From assembly GCA_035711465.1 (NCBI GenBank), contig DASTCC010000356.1:1-18525 (forward strand): a DNA stretch of 18,525 nt, read 5' to 3'. Shown here in pieces: positions 7,193 through 14,746 of the stretch (position 1 is its first letter; the number at the start of each line of letters is the position of its first letter). Below the pieces are notes generated by a model. It made no database searches, was not told the DNA's origin, and saw only the letters and a list, made by a program, of their open reading frames with translations. This DNA is from DASTCC01 sp035711465 (GTDB lineage: Bacteria > Acidobacteriota > Vicinamibacteria > Vicinamibacterales > SCN-69-37). Both the position numbers and the translations under genes were made by a program.

Positions 7193-8202
7193 CGTCGCGC
7201 GGCAGCTGGGGCGTTCGTGCCGGCCGGGCGCTGCTCCTGGTTCTCGGCGTCGCGACGCTGCTGGCGCCGTGGCTGGCACCGAACGATCCGGATCGTTCCT
7301 TCGCCGATCGCACCTACGCGCCGCCGACGAAGGTGCATCTGCGTGACGCGCACGGCTGGCGCGCGCCGTTCATCTACCGGCAGACGCTCGTCGACAGAGG
7401 GAACAAGGAGTACGCCGAGGACCGGACGGTCGCGGTGCCGCTGCGATTCCTTTCCGGAGGCCGGCTGGTCACGGTCGAAGGCGGGACGCCGCTGTTGCTG
7501 CTGGGCGGCGACGATCTCGGCCGCGACGTGTTCGCCCGTCTCGTCCACGGCGCGCGACTCTCGATTGGCGTGGCGCTCGCCGGCGTCGTCGGCGCGGTGC
7601 TCATCGGCGCCTGGGTTGGCGCGCTCGCCGGCAGCGTCGGCGGCTGGCTCGAGAGCACGCTGATGTTCGTCGCCGACTACCTCATCGTGCTTCCCGCCGC
7701 CTACCTTGTGTTGGTCCTTCGCGGCGTCCTGCCCGAGGTGCTGTCGACCGCGGAGGTGTTCGCGCTGATGGCGGCGCTCTTCGCGCTGGCCGGTTGGCCG
7801 CTCGTCGCCCGCGGCGTCCGCGCCATCGTCGCCAGCGAGCGCGACCGCGAGTATGCCGAAGCGGCGCGATCGCTCGGCGTCGGATCGATCCGCCTCGCGC
7901 GCCAGCTGCTGCCCGCGGCGGGCGGGTTCATCGCCGTCCAGGTCATGCTCCTCGTGCCTGCGCTCGTGCTGGCCGAGGTGACGATCTCGTTCCTCGGGCT
8001 CGGGTTCACGGCGAACGTCAGCTGGGGCACCATGCTCAGAACCGCCGGATCGATTCCGATGATGCGCGACGCGCCCTGGATGCTCGCGCCGGCGGCGGCG
8101 CTGTTCGTTCTCACGCTCGGCTGTCAGCTGCTCGCCGGGAAGCGCGGCTCCGCCACCGTCCTGCAGCTTGCCAGCGTTGACAGGACTTCGACGCGCCGCT
8201 AG
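7189..8202 (+). CDS. ABC transporter permease, DppC/OppC type
   Basis: The start is GTG within a second GTGA overlap, giving 337 residues. After one N-terminal helix there is an extracytoplasmic stretch (about residues 38-105) with APNDPDRSFADRTYAPP and then LLLGGDDLGRDVFARLVHGAR, the hallmark of DppC-like permeases (GTDxxGRDvfSRl). A coupling loop YAEAARSLGVGSIRLARQLLP near residue 225 is a good EAA motif, and LVLAEVTISFLGLGF follows as expected. The loop between the first helix and the GRD motif is longer than in Escherichia coli DppC. It should pair with the preceding permease. No ATPase gene follows, unlike typical dpp/opp operons. Confidence 0.93.
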   Translation: MTSRGSWGVRAGRALLLVLGVATLLAPWLAPNDPDRSFADRTYAPPTKVHLRDAHGWRAPFIYRQTLVDRGNKEYAEDRTVAVPLRFLSGGRLVTVEGGTPLLLLGGDDLGRDVFARLVHGARLSIGVALAGVVGAVLIGAWVGALAGSVGGWLESTLMFVADYLIVLPAAYLVLVLRGVLPEVLSTAEVFALMAALFALAGWPLVARGVRAIVASERDREYAEAARSLGVGSIRLARQLLPAAGGFIAVQVMLLVPALVLAEVTISFLGLGFTANVSWGTMLRTAGSIPMMRDAPWMLAPAAALFVLTLGCQLLAGKRGSATVLQLASVDRTSTRR

Positions 8203-8211
8203 CCTCGGCTC

Positions 8212-9105
8212 GTGGACACACGGCTGCACGGCATCTTTCCTCCGATTCCCACGCCGTTCGACAACCACGATCGCATCGACCGATCGGCCCTCACTGCCAA
8301 CGTTCAGCGCTGGATGCAGACCGGACTGGCCGGCATCCTCGCGCTCGGCTCGAACGGCGAAGCCGCGCTGCTCGACGACGACGAAGCGGACGCGGTGGTG
8401 GAAACGACGAGACGGGCGATGCCGAGCGGCACGCTGCTCCTGGCCGGCGTCGGCCGTGAGTCGACGCGGGCGACGATCGCCGCGGCCGAACGCGCCGCCG
8501 GCGCGGGCGCCGACGCCGTGCTGGTGCGGACGCCGTTCTTCTATCGATCGCAGATGACGCACGACGCGCTGGTCGCGCATTTCACGCAGGTCGCCGATCG
8601 CTCGCCGGTGCCGGTCCTTCTCTACAACCTTCCAGGCGCGGCCGGTTATTCGATCACCTTGCCGACGGTATGCGCGCTCGCCGGACATCAGAACGTGATC
8701 GGCATGAAGGAGACGAGCCCCGATCTGGAGCGGCTCGGCCAGTTCGCCGCCGTGCGTCCGGATCGCTTCGCCGTGCTCAGCGGGTGGGCGCCGGTCGTGT
8801 ATCCGGCGCTGGTGAGCGGCGCGAGGGGCGCGATTCTCGCGGTCGCGAACGTCGTGCCCGATCTCTGCGTGCAGCTGTTCGAACTGGCCGGTCGCGGCGA
8901 TCACGCCGCGGCTCGACAGCTCCAGGAGCGACTGACACCGTTGGCACAGCTCGTGACCAGCGTTCATGGCATCGCCGGCTTGAAGGCCGCGCTCGACGAG
9001 CTCGGGTATTTCGGCGGCCCGGTGCGGTCGCCGCTGCGGCCGCCGGCCGCGGCGGCGCGCGCCGAGATCCAGCGGGCACTCACCAGCCTCCTCGCGAAAG
9101 CCTGA
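8212..9105 (+). CDS. DapA-superfamily aldolase, likely 4-hydroxy-2-oxoglutarate aldolase
   Basis: A 297-residue class I aldolase of the dihydrodipicolinate synthase/N-acetylneuraminate lyase superfamily, starting at GTG 8212. Schiff-base Lys166 (GMKETS) and Tyr138 (YNLPG) are present. The Arg that binds aspartate semialdehyde in true DapA is replaced (YNLPGAAG), so lysine synthesis is unlikely. GSNGE (46-50), LLLAGVGRESTRAT, GADAVLVRTPFFYR and the C-terminal GLKAALDELGYFGGPVRSPL closely follow human HOGA1 as I remember it. The known HOGA1 residues Ser77, Asn78, Tyr168 and Lys196 correspond to 47, 48, 138 and 166 here, a constant offset of 30. HOGA1 splits 4-hydroxy-2-oxoglutarate into pyruvate and glyoxylate. 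The next gene, a glyoxylate aminotransferase relative 3 bp away, supports that role. Other 2-oxo-acid aldolase activities remain possible. Confidence 0.88.
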   Translation: MDTRLHGIFPPIPTPFDNHDRIDRSALTANVQRWMQTGLAGILALGSNGEAALLDDDEADAVVETTRRAMPSGTLLLAGVGRESTRATIAAAERAAGAGADAVLVRTPFFYRSQMTHDALVAHFTQVADRSPVPVLLYNLPGAAGYSITLPTVCALAGHQNVIGMKETSPDLERLGQFAAVRPDRFAVLSGWAPVVYPALVSGARGAILAVANVVPDLCVQLFELAGRGDHAAARQLQERLTPLAQLVTSVHGIAGLKAALDELGYFGGPVRSPLRPPAAAARAEIQRALTSLLAKA

Positions 9106-9108
9106 CGC

Positions 9109-10200
9109 GTGCTGCCCTCGACCGATCGTCTGCTCCTTGGTCCCGGCCCCTCGCCCGTGTCCGCCGCGGTGACCGCCGCGCTGGGCGCGCCGGCGCGATC
9201 GCATCTCGATGCGGATCTCGTCGCGCTGCTCGATCGCATCCGGGCAGATCTCGTCACGACCTTCCGCGCCGCCAGCGACCATGTGACGCTGGCGATCTCC
9301 GGCACGGGCACGTCGGCGATGGAAGCGGCGGTGGCCAACGTCACCGACGAGGGCCGACGCGCGACGGTCGTCGTGACCGGTTATTTCGGCGATCGGCTCG
9401 CTCAGATGCTGACGCGACACGGCGCCAGGGTCTCGCGCCTCGGCATCGAATGGGGCCGGGCCGCCGATCCCGATGCGCTGCGATCCGCGTTGCGCGCCGA
9501 CGGCGCCGACATCGTCGCCATGGTCCACGGCGAGACATCGACGGGCGTCGTCAACCCGGTCGCCGATCTCGTCGCAGTCGCGCGCGAGCATGGCGCACTG
9601 ACGATCGTCGACGCCGTGACGTCACTCGGCGCGGTGCCGCTCGACGTCGGCGGCTGGGGCATCGACATCTGTTACTCGTGCTCGCAGAAAGGCCTGGGCG
9701 CGCCGTCGGGTCTGTCGCCGATCACGTTCTCGCCGCGCGCGATCGAGCGGCGGGTGGCGTGCCGCAGCTTCGCGTTCGACATCGGGTTGCTGCAGTCGTA
9801 TTGGATGGAGCGCAAGTATCACCACACCATCTCGGCGCCGCTCGTCTACGCGCTCGCGGCCGCGCTCGGGGAGGTCGACGCGGAAGGACTGGAGCCGCGC
9901 TGGCGCAGACATCAAGCCCATCACCAGCAGCTGGTCGCCGCGCTCGCGACGCGCCAGCTGACGCTGCTGCCGCCGCCGGCGGAACGGCTGTGGAGCCTCA
10001 ATGCCGTTCGGGTGCCGCCCGGCGTCGACGAAGCCGCCGTCCGAAGCGGGCTGCTCCGACGTCACAACATAGAGATCGGCGCCGGGCTCGGTCCCCTCGC
10101 GGGAAAGATCTGGCGCATCGGACTGATGGGATCCGGTTCGACGGCTGACAACGTGGAACGGGTGGTGCAGGCCCTCAGAGACGTGATCGAACGTCCGTAG
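9109..10200 (+). CDS. Class V aminotransferase, alanine-glyoxylate / serine-pyruvate type
   Basis: A 363-residue PLP enzyme starting at GTG 9109, 3 bp after the aldolase stop. LLLGPGPSPV at the N-terminus, ISGTGTSAMEAA, HGETSTGV, VDAVTSLG (Asp168 contacts the PLP ring nitrogen), SCSQKGLGAPSG (Lys194 forms the PLP aldimine), YHHTISAPLVYAL and the C-terminal IWRIGLMGSG all match the alanine-glyoxylate aminotransferase family. The Arg of WRIGL is the usual substrate-carboxylate ligand. It would transfer an amino group to glyoxylate to give glycine, using alanine or serine as donor. In this context it removes the glyoxylate released by the aldolase. Phosphonate (2-AEP) transaminase or other class V activities are less likely given the motif agreement. 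Confidence 0.92.
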   Translation: MLPSTDRLLLGPGPSPVSAAVTAALGAPARSHLDADLVALLDRIRADLVTTFRAASDHVTLAISGTGTSAMEAAVANVTDEGRRATVVVTGYFGDRLAQMLTRHGARVSRLGIEWGRAADPDALRSALRADGADIVAMVHGETSTGVVNPVADLVAVAREHGALTIVDAVTSLGAVPLDVGGWGIDICYSCSQKGLGAPSGLSPITFSPRAIERRVACRSFAFDIGLLQSYWMERKYHHTISAPLVYALAAALGEVDAEGLEPRWRRHQAHHQQLVAALATRQLTLLPPPAERLWSLNAVRVPPGVDEAAVRSGLLRRHNIEIGAGLGPLAGKIWRIGLMGSGSTADNVERVVQALRDVIERP

Positions 10201-10232
10201 CCCGGGACGGCCGGGGTACGATGGGAGGGACT

Positions 10233-11675
10233 ATGCGCGCGCTTCGGTGGTACGTCGTGCTCGTCGTGGTCGCGGCCGGCTGCGCGACCAATCCGGCGAC
10301 GGGCCGCAAACAACTCATCCTGATGTCCGAAGCCGAGGAGGTACAGCTCGGCCGGCAGAGCGATGCCGAAGTACGGCAGCAGATGGGCGTCTATGAGGAC
10401 CAGGCGCTCCAGCAGTACGTCACGCAAGTCGGGCAGAAGCTCGCCCGCGCGTCGCATCGCCCGAATCTTCCCTGGACGTTCGCCGTCGTGAACGAAGCCG
10501 CGGTCAACGCGTTCGCGCTGCCCGGCGGCTTCGTCTACCTCACGCGCGGCATCCTGCCGTTCCTGAGGGACGAGGCCGAGCTCGCCGCCGTCATGGGACA
10601 CGAGATCGGTCATGTCGACGGCCGACATTCCGTCGAGGCGGTGTCGAAGCAGACGCTCGGCGGCGGGGGACTCGCCGTGGCGTCGATTCTCCTGCCGGGC
10701 CCCGGTGGCGAAGCCGCGGCGGCAGTCGGCAGCATCGGACTGGGCGCGCTGTTCCTCAAGCACAGCCGCGAAGCCGAGCTCGAAGCGGATCAGCTCGGCG
10801 TGCGTTACACCTCGACGAACGGCTGGGATCCGCAGGGGATGCCGGGTCTGCTGAACACGCTGGCGCGGCTGGACGAAGCCTCGGGGACGAGCCGCGGTGT
10901 CCCGAACTGGGCGCTGACGCATCCGCCGGCGGCCGACCGCGTCGAGAAAGTGCAGGCGGCCGTCGCCGCGGCGAGAAGCGAGAGCGCGACGGCGCGCAAC
11001 GAGACGACGTTCGAGCGGCACATCGACGGCGTCGTCTTCGGCGACAGCCGCGAGCAGGGGTTCGTGCGCGGCAGCGAGTTCCTGCACCCGGTCCTTCGCT
11101 TCGCGCTCCGTTTTCCCGAGCAGTGGGAGATCGTCAACAGCAGTGAACAGGTGGCCGCACGTCCTGGAGAGAACGCCAACGCGGCGATGGTGCTGCAGCT
11201 CGCCAGCGGCAGCGGCGGTTCGATCGAGCAGAGCGCGCGGGCGAGCATGGAGAATTCTGGTTATCAGCTGGTCGATGGCGAGCGTACCCGGATCAACGGT
11301 CTGGACGCGTTCGTCGGCACCTACCAGGGCGTCAGCGGCAACACCCGCATCGGCGTCCGCGCTGCCCACATTCGATCCGGCCAGCAGACCTACATCGTCG
11401 CCGGACTTGCCGTCGCCAGCGAGTTCGGCAGGAACGTCCGGCTTTTCGATCAATCGATTCAGACGTTCCGCGCGTTATCGGCGCAGGAAGCCGAGCGGCT
11501 TCAGCCGAACCGAATCGACTTCTACACCGTCCGATCGGGCGAGACCTGGACCTCGCTCGCCAGCGGGCCGGGCGGGGGACGCGTCAAGGCGTCGACGCTC
11601 GCGATCATGAATGGCTCGGATCCGAATACGCCGCCGCGCGCGGGCGCGCGCATCCGCATCGTCGTCGCGGGCTGA
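10233..11675 (+). CDS. M48 family metalloprotease lipoprotein with C-terminal LysM-like domain
   Basis: A 480-residue protein. I chose ATG 10233 over ATG 10221 because GGGAGGG lies just upstream and MRALRWYVVLVVVAAGC is then a compact lipoprotein signal (lipidated Cys17). HEIGH (123-127) and E182 in ELEAD are the three zinc ligands of M48 gluzincins. A NPATGRKQL segment directly after the signal is typical of the LoiP/YggG/BepA-like group, which degrade misfolded envelope proteins. A middle region of unknown function (about 260-420) follows. Residues about 430-479 (FYTVRSGETWTSLA... to ...GARIRIV) look like a LysM module, which would anchor the protease to peptidoglycan. It sits one base from the transglycosylase gene, consistent with a cell-wall role. 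Confidence 0.92.
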   Translation: MRALRWYVVLVVVAAGCATNPATGRKQLILMSEAEEVQLGRQSDAEVRQQMGVYEDQALQQYVTQVGQKLARASHRPNLPWTFAVVNEAAVNAFALPGGFVYLTRGILPFLRDEAELAAVMGHEIGHVDGRHSVEAVSKQTLGGGGLAVASILLPGPGGEAAAAVGSIGLGALFLKHSREAELEADQLGVRYTSTNGWDPQGMPGLLNTLARLDEASGTSRGVPNWALTHPPAADRVEKVQAAVAAARSESATARNETTFERHIDGVVFGDSREQGFVRGSEFLHPVLRFALRFPEQWEIVNSSEQVAARPGENANAAMVLQLASGSGGSIEQSARASMENSGYQLVDGERTRINGLDAFVGTYQGVSGNTRIGVRAAHIRSGQQTYIVAGLAVASEFGRNVRLFDQSIQTFRALSAQEAERLQPNRIDFYTVRSGETWTSLASGPGGGRVKASTLAIMNGSDPNTPPRAGARIRIVVAG

Positions 11676-11676
11676 C

Positions 11677-12489
11677 GTGAAACGATCGAAGCGCGGCATC
11701 TGGTGGCGGCGCCTCGGCTGGGGCGCGCTGGGCATCGCCGGCGCGACGCTGATGACGCTCGGCTACATGTGGCTGACGCTGCCGGACGTCCGCCCGCTCA
11801 AAACGAAACCGCCCGAGTCGACGGCCTTCATGCGGTTGCGTGAAGCCGAAGCCGTGGCCGCAGGCCGGAAGCCGCGGCGCGTGCAGCGGTGGATCCCGTA
11901 CAGCCGGATCTCGCCGACGCTGAGGCGCGCCGTGCTCGTCGCCGAGGACGCGGCCTTCTTCGATCACGAAGGCATCGACTACGACGAGCTGCGCGCGTCG
12001 ATCGAGAAGAATCTCGCCAAGGGCCAGATCATTCGCGGCGGGTCGACGATCACGCAGCAGCTCGCCAAGAACCTGTACCTGTCGCCGTCGCGCAATCCGC
12101 TGCGCAAGATCAAAGAGCTGATGATCGCGCGCCGCCTCGAAGCGGAGTTGTCGAAGGCGCGGATTCTCGAGCTCTATTTGAATCTGATCGAATGGGGCGA
12201 CGGCATCTGGGGCGCCGAGGCGGCGGCGCGCACGTACTTCAATACTTCGGCCAGCGATCTCACTGCCGATCAGGCGGCGCTTCTGGCTGGGGCCATCATC
12301 AACCCGCGCATCTACAGCCCGGGACGTCCGAATGCCAGACTGCTGCGGCGCCAGAAGATCATCCTCGGACGGATGGGCATGGTCACGCCGCCGCCGCCGA
12401 CCCTGCCCGCCGACGAAGGCGTGCCGAGCGTCACGCTGCCCGTCGCGCCGCCGACCGTGCCGCCGCTGCCGACTGGCAGCGGGTCCTAG
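11677..12489 (+). CDS. mtgA: Monofunctional biosynthetic peptidoglycan transglycosylase (GT51)
   Basis: A 270-residue membrane-anchored enzyme starting at GTG 11677, one base after the M48 stop. One N-terminal helix (about 14-34) precedes the GT51 domain. Catalytic Glu90 sits in VAEDAAFFDHEGI; GGSTITQQLAKNLYL (121-135), the RKIKELMIARRLE segment with a second conserved Glu, and ELYLNLIEWGDGIWGAEAAA complete the family motifs. It polymerises lipid II into glycan strands on the outer face of the inner membrane. There is no transpeptidase domain, hence monofunctional. The last 35 residues are a Pro/Val-rich tail. Its TAG overlaps the oppositely oriented stop of the NlpC/P60 gene, leaving no intergenic terminator. 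Confidence 0.93.
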   Translation: MKRSKRGIWWRRLGWGALGIAGATLMTLGYMWLTLPDVRPLKTKPPESTAFMRLREAEAVAAGRKPRRVQRWIPYSRISPTLRRAVLVAEDAAFFDHEGIDYDELRASIEKNLAKGQIIRGGSTITQQLAKNLYLSPSRNPLRKIKELMIARRLEAELSKARILELYLNLIEWGDGIWGAEAAARTYFNTSASDLTADQAALLAGAIINPRIYSPGRPNARLLRRQKIILGRMGMVTPPPPTLPADEGVPSVTLPVAPPTVPPLPTGSGS

Positions 12490-13019
12490 TGCATCCGCCG
12501 CGCACCCAGAAAACGCGTCCGCCAGTACGGCGCGTCGTAGCGATCGACACGGACGACGCCGCCGGCATCCGGTGCGTGGACGAACTGGCGATCGCCGAAC
12601 TGCCCGAGCGCAATGCCGACATGAGTGGCGCTGTCGCCAGTCGTCGCGAAGAACACCAGATCGCCGGCTTCGATGCGCTCGGGCTGAACCGGTGCGCCGT
12701 GTTGAAATTGTTCCGACACGGTGCGAGGCACCATGACCTGGTGCTGCGCGAAGACGAACGCCACCAGCCCGCTGCAGTCGAAGCCTTCCGAGGGCGTCGC
12801 GCCACCGAACCGGTAGGGGACGCCTCGAAGGTCGAGCGCGTCCCGTACGATGGCAGCCGCGCCGGATGCAACGCCGGCGGGCGCCGTTCTCGGTCGATCG
12901 GCCGAAACCCGCGGGGCGCCGGGGAACGCCACCGGTCCGACCCCGTTCGTCGACGCGCACGCCGAAGTCAGGAGCGCAATCGCCAGCGAGACGGCGGCCG
13001 AACACGGGACGTTTTTCAT
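12486..13019 (-). CDS. NlpC/P60 family peptidoglycan endopeptidase lipoprotein
   Basis: A 177-residue protein. I place the start at ATG 13019, where MKNVPCSAAVSLAIALLTSAC is a lipoprotein signal ending at Cys21; a longer frame back to 13079 only adds charged residues. After a Pro/Ala linker, the NlpC/P60 domain shows DLRGVPYRFGGATPSEGFDCSGL with catalytic Cys82, ATHVGIALG with His133, and FVHAP with third-position His148. These enzymes cleave D-Glu/meso-diaminopimelate stem-peptide bonds. Its neighbour across the convergent junction builds glycan strands, so synthesis and cleavage genes are placed back to back. The ribosome site is weak (GGA before ATG). It is transcribed divergently from the HNH gene across 151 bp. 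Confidence 0.92.
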   Translation of the reverse strand: MKNVPCSAAVSLAIALLTSACASTNGVGPVAFPGAPRVSADRPRTAPAGVASGAAAIVRDALDLRGVPYRFGGATPSEGFDCSGLVAFVFAQHQVMVPRTVSEQFQHGAPVQPERIEAGDLVFFATTGDSATHVGIALGQFGDRQFVHAPDAGGVVRVDRYDAPYWRTRFLGARRMH

Positions 13020-13125
13020 CGTTGTTCCGGTTATCGGCCGGTCGGTCTGGTCGGCCCATCGGCGCCGCGCTGCGCCCATGTCGCGCTAACTACCTGAAGA
13101 CATTAGTGTTACGTCACAAGGTCTC

Positions 13126-13154
13126 TTGACAACCCGGCGCCGAACAGCAAAAAT
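13126..13154 (+). promoter_or_regulatory. Candidate sigma-70-type promoter for the HNH-NHL-racemase cluster
   Basis: A perfect -35 TTGACA (13126-13131) is followed after exactly 17 nt by AAAAAT (13149-13154), a 4/6 match to TATAAT. Transcription would start near 13161, leaving a leader of about ten bases before ATG 13171. If real, this rules out the upstream in-frame starts at TTG 13126 and ATG 13153. Confidence 0.45.
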
Positions 13155-13170
13155 GGCCCTGTTTCCAATC

Positions 13171-13704
13171 ATGGAACAGACGCTGCTCCTGAACGCCACG
13201 TACGAACCCCTTCGGGTCGTGCACTGGCAGAAAGCCATTACGCTCTGGTGCCAGGGCAAGGTCGAGATCGTCGCGTCCTACGATCGCGAGGTCCGATCGG
13301 TGTCCTTCAGCATCCGTCTGCCGTCGGTGATCCGGCTGCTGCGGAGGATCCGCATCAGGCGCCGCGCGGAGTACGTGCCATTCTCCCGCGCCAACATCTA
13401 CGCTCGAGACAATCATTCCTGCCAGTATTGCGGTGACGCCTTTTCGACGGCGGAGCTGACATTCGACCACGTCGTCCCGGTCGCGCAGGGCGGCCGGAAG
13501 GACTGGGAGAACATCGTCACGTGCTGTATCACGTGCAACCGCCGGAAGGGTGGGCGCACGCCCGAGCAGGCAGGGATGCACCTGATCCGCGCGCCGAAGC
13601 GTCCGGACAAGGCGCCGGCCATCCGCATCACGTTCGGCCTCCGCAACGCGCCGGAAAGCTGGCGCGATTACGTCTACTGGAACGTCGAACTCGACGACGC
13701 GTAG
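13171..13704 (+). CDS. HNH endonuclease family protein
   Basis: A 177-residue protein. Its N-terminus (TLLLNATYEPLRVVHWQKAI) is the conserved opening of a widespread bacterial HNH family of unknown biological role. The nuclease fold follows: C84-x-x-C87 (CQYC), the catalytic strand FDHVVP (D99, H100), N114 in the DWENIV segment, and a second CxxC (C119, C122) in CITCNRRKGGR. The two CxxC pairs should hold a structural zinc. Restriction, repair or a housekeeping role cannot be told apart from sequence. No phage or restriction genes are nearby, which weakens a mobile-element interpretation. Starts at ATG 13153 or TTG 13126 are also possible; I prefer 13171 because of the conserved N-terminus and the promoter candidate. 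The gene is 12 bp ahead of the NHL-repeat gene. Confidence 0.9.
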   Translation: MEQTLLLNATYEPLRVVHWQKAITLWCQGKVEIVASYDREVRSVSFSIRLPSVIRLLRRIRIRRRAEYVPFSRANIYARDNHSCQYCGDAFSTAELTFDHVVPVAQGGRKDWENIVTCCITCNRRKGGRTPEQAGMHLIRAPKRPDKAPAIRITFGLRNAPESWRDYVYWNVELDDA

Positions 13705-13716
13705 AATCAACGCGTC

Positions 13717-14733
13717 GTGCCTTCCTCGATCAGCGACATTCAACCGGGCTGGGTCGTACCCGGTGGGCGCGTCGCGATCTCCGGCGACGGTCTGCCGCTG
13801 CCGGCTGACGGGCCGCCGCACGTCCGCATCGGCGGTGCGGGCGCGCACGTCGTCGCCGCGTCGCGACGGCTCCTGCGCGCCGTCGTGCCGGCCGGCGCGA
13901 CCGGCGGCACGACGGCGATCCATATCGACGAGCTGCCGGGCGAAACAGCGTACATCGAGGTCGCGGCGCCGCTCACGAGCGGTCTGCATCAGGTGGACAA
14001 CCCGCTGTTCGATGCCGGCGGCCGGCTGTACGCGACGCACAGCGGTGCGCGCGGGACGCGCGTGCCGGTGCCGCTCTATCGCGTCGCTCCCGACGGCGCC
14101 AAGGAGCCGATCGCGGTCGAGGTCGGCAACCCGACGTCGCTCGCGCTCGGCCCTGACGGCGCGATCTACATCTCCAGCCGCTTCGATGGCCATGTTTATC
14201 GACTGAGCTCCGGCGACGCGGTCGAGCTGTACGCGACCGACCTCGGCGTCGCGACCGGGTTGGCGTTCGGTCCCGACGGCGAGCTGTACGTCGGCGATCG
14301 CGGCGGCACGGTGTTTCGCGTCTCGCCTCAACGCGACGTCGAGACGTTTGCGACGCTGCCGGCAAGCGTCGCCGCGTTTCATCTCGCATACGGCCCCGGC
14401 AACGCATTGTTCGTGGCGGCACCGACGCTCGCGAGTCACGATCGCATCTATCGCATCGGCCGCGATCGGCTCGTCGACACCGTCAACGGCCGGTTCGGCC
14501 GGCCCCAGGGCATGGCGTTCGACTCAAATGGCCTCCTCTATGTCGTCGACGCGCTGGCGGGAGCGTCGTCGCTCTATCGACTCGACGTCAACCAGGAAAG
14601 CGCCGAGCCGGAACTGATGCTGACAGCGCCGGCGCTGGTCGGCCTGGCGTTCGATCCCGCCGGCGGCATCGTGCTGGCGTCGAACGACAGCTTGTGGCGG
14701 CTCGCCGTGCCGCTGACGCCCTGGCTCAACTGA
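13717..14733 (+). CDS. IPT/TIG plus NHL/SMP-30-like beta-propeller protein
   Basis: A 338-residue protein from GTG 13717. Residues about 5-90 read as an IPT/TIG immunoglobulin-like domain (ISDIQPGWVVPGGRVAISG followed by alternating strands). Residues about 95-330 contain repeated propeller blades with the signature xxLAxGPDGxIYxSxR: TSLALGPDGAIYISS, TGLAFGPDGELYVGD, FHLAYGPGNALFVAA, QGMAFDSNGLLYVVD and VGLAFDPAGGIVLAS. This resembles NHL and SMP-30/gluconolactonase proteins. I see no signal peptide or obvious metal-site residues, so an enzymatic role is uncertain and a cytoplasmic binding or scaffold role is equally possible. No clear Shine-Dalgarno precedes the GTG; coupling to the HNH gene 12 bp upstream is likely. 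Confidence 0.85.
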   Translation: MPSSISDIQPGWVVPGGRVAISGDGLPLPADGPPHVRIGGAGAHVVAASRRLLRAVVPAGATGGTTAIHIDELPGETAYIEVAAPLTSGLHQVDNPLFDAGGRLYATHSGARGTRVPVPLYRVAPDGAKEPIAVEVGNPTSLALGPDGAIYISSRFDGHVYRLSSGDAVELYATDLGVATGLAFGPDGELYVGDRGGTVFRVSPQRDVETFATLPASVAAFHLAYGPGNALFVAAPTLASHDRIYRIGRDRLVDTVNGRFGRPQGMAFDSNGLLYVVDALAGASSLYRLDVNQESAEPELMLTAPALVGLAFDPAGGIVLASNDSLWRLAVPLTPWLN

Positions 14734-14746
14734 CGCTCGATCGCCG

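Noticed and set aside
8212..9105. Calling the aldolase dapA (lysine biosynthesis)
   Set aside because: The Arg of the YNxPxR motif is missing and GSNGE replaces the GTTGE of DapA; similarity is closer to 4-hydroxy-2-oxoglutarate aldolase.
6931..9591. 886-codon minus-strand frame spanning the permeases, aldolase and aminotransferase
   Set aside because: Arg/Asp/His-rich low-complexity translation typical of antisense to GC-rich genes; four well-supported plus-strand genes occupy the same DNA.
8670..10148. 492-codon plus-strand frame overlapping aldolase and aminotransferase
   Set aside because: Arg-rich shadow in another frame of two genes with clear active-site motifs.
10062..11453. 463-codon minus-strand frame antisense to the M48 gene
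   Set aside because: No domain-like sequence; the opposite strand encodes HEIGH and ELEAD motifs.
11605..13059. 484-codon minus-strand frame over mtgA and the NlpC/P60 gene
   Set aside because: Its composition is shadow-like, and it conflicts with two genes that have complete catalytic motifs.
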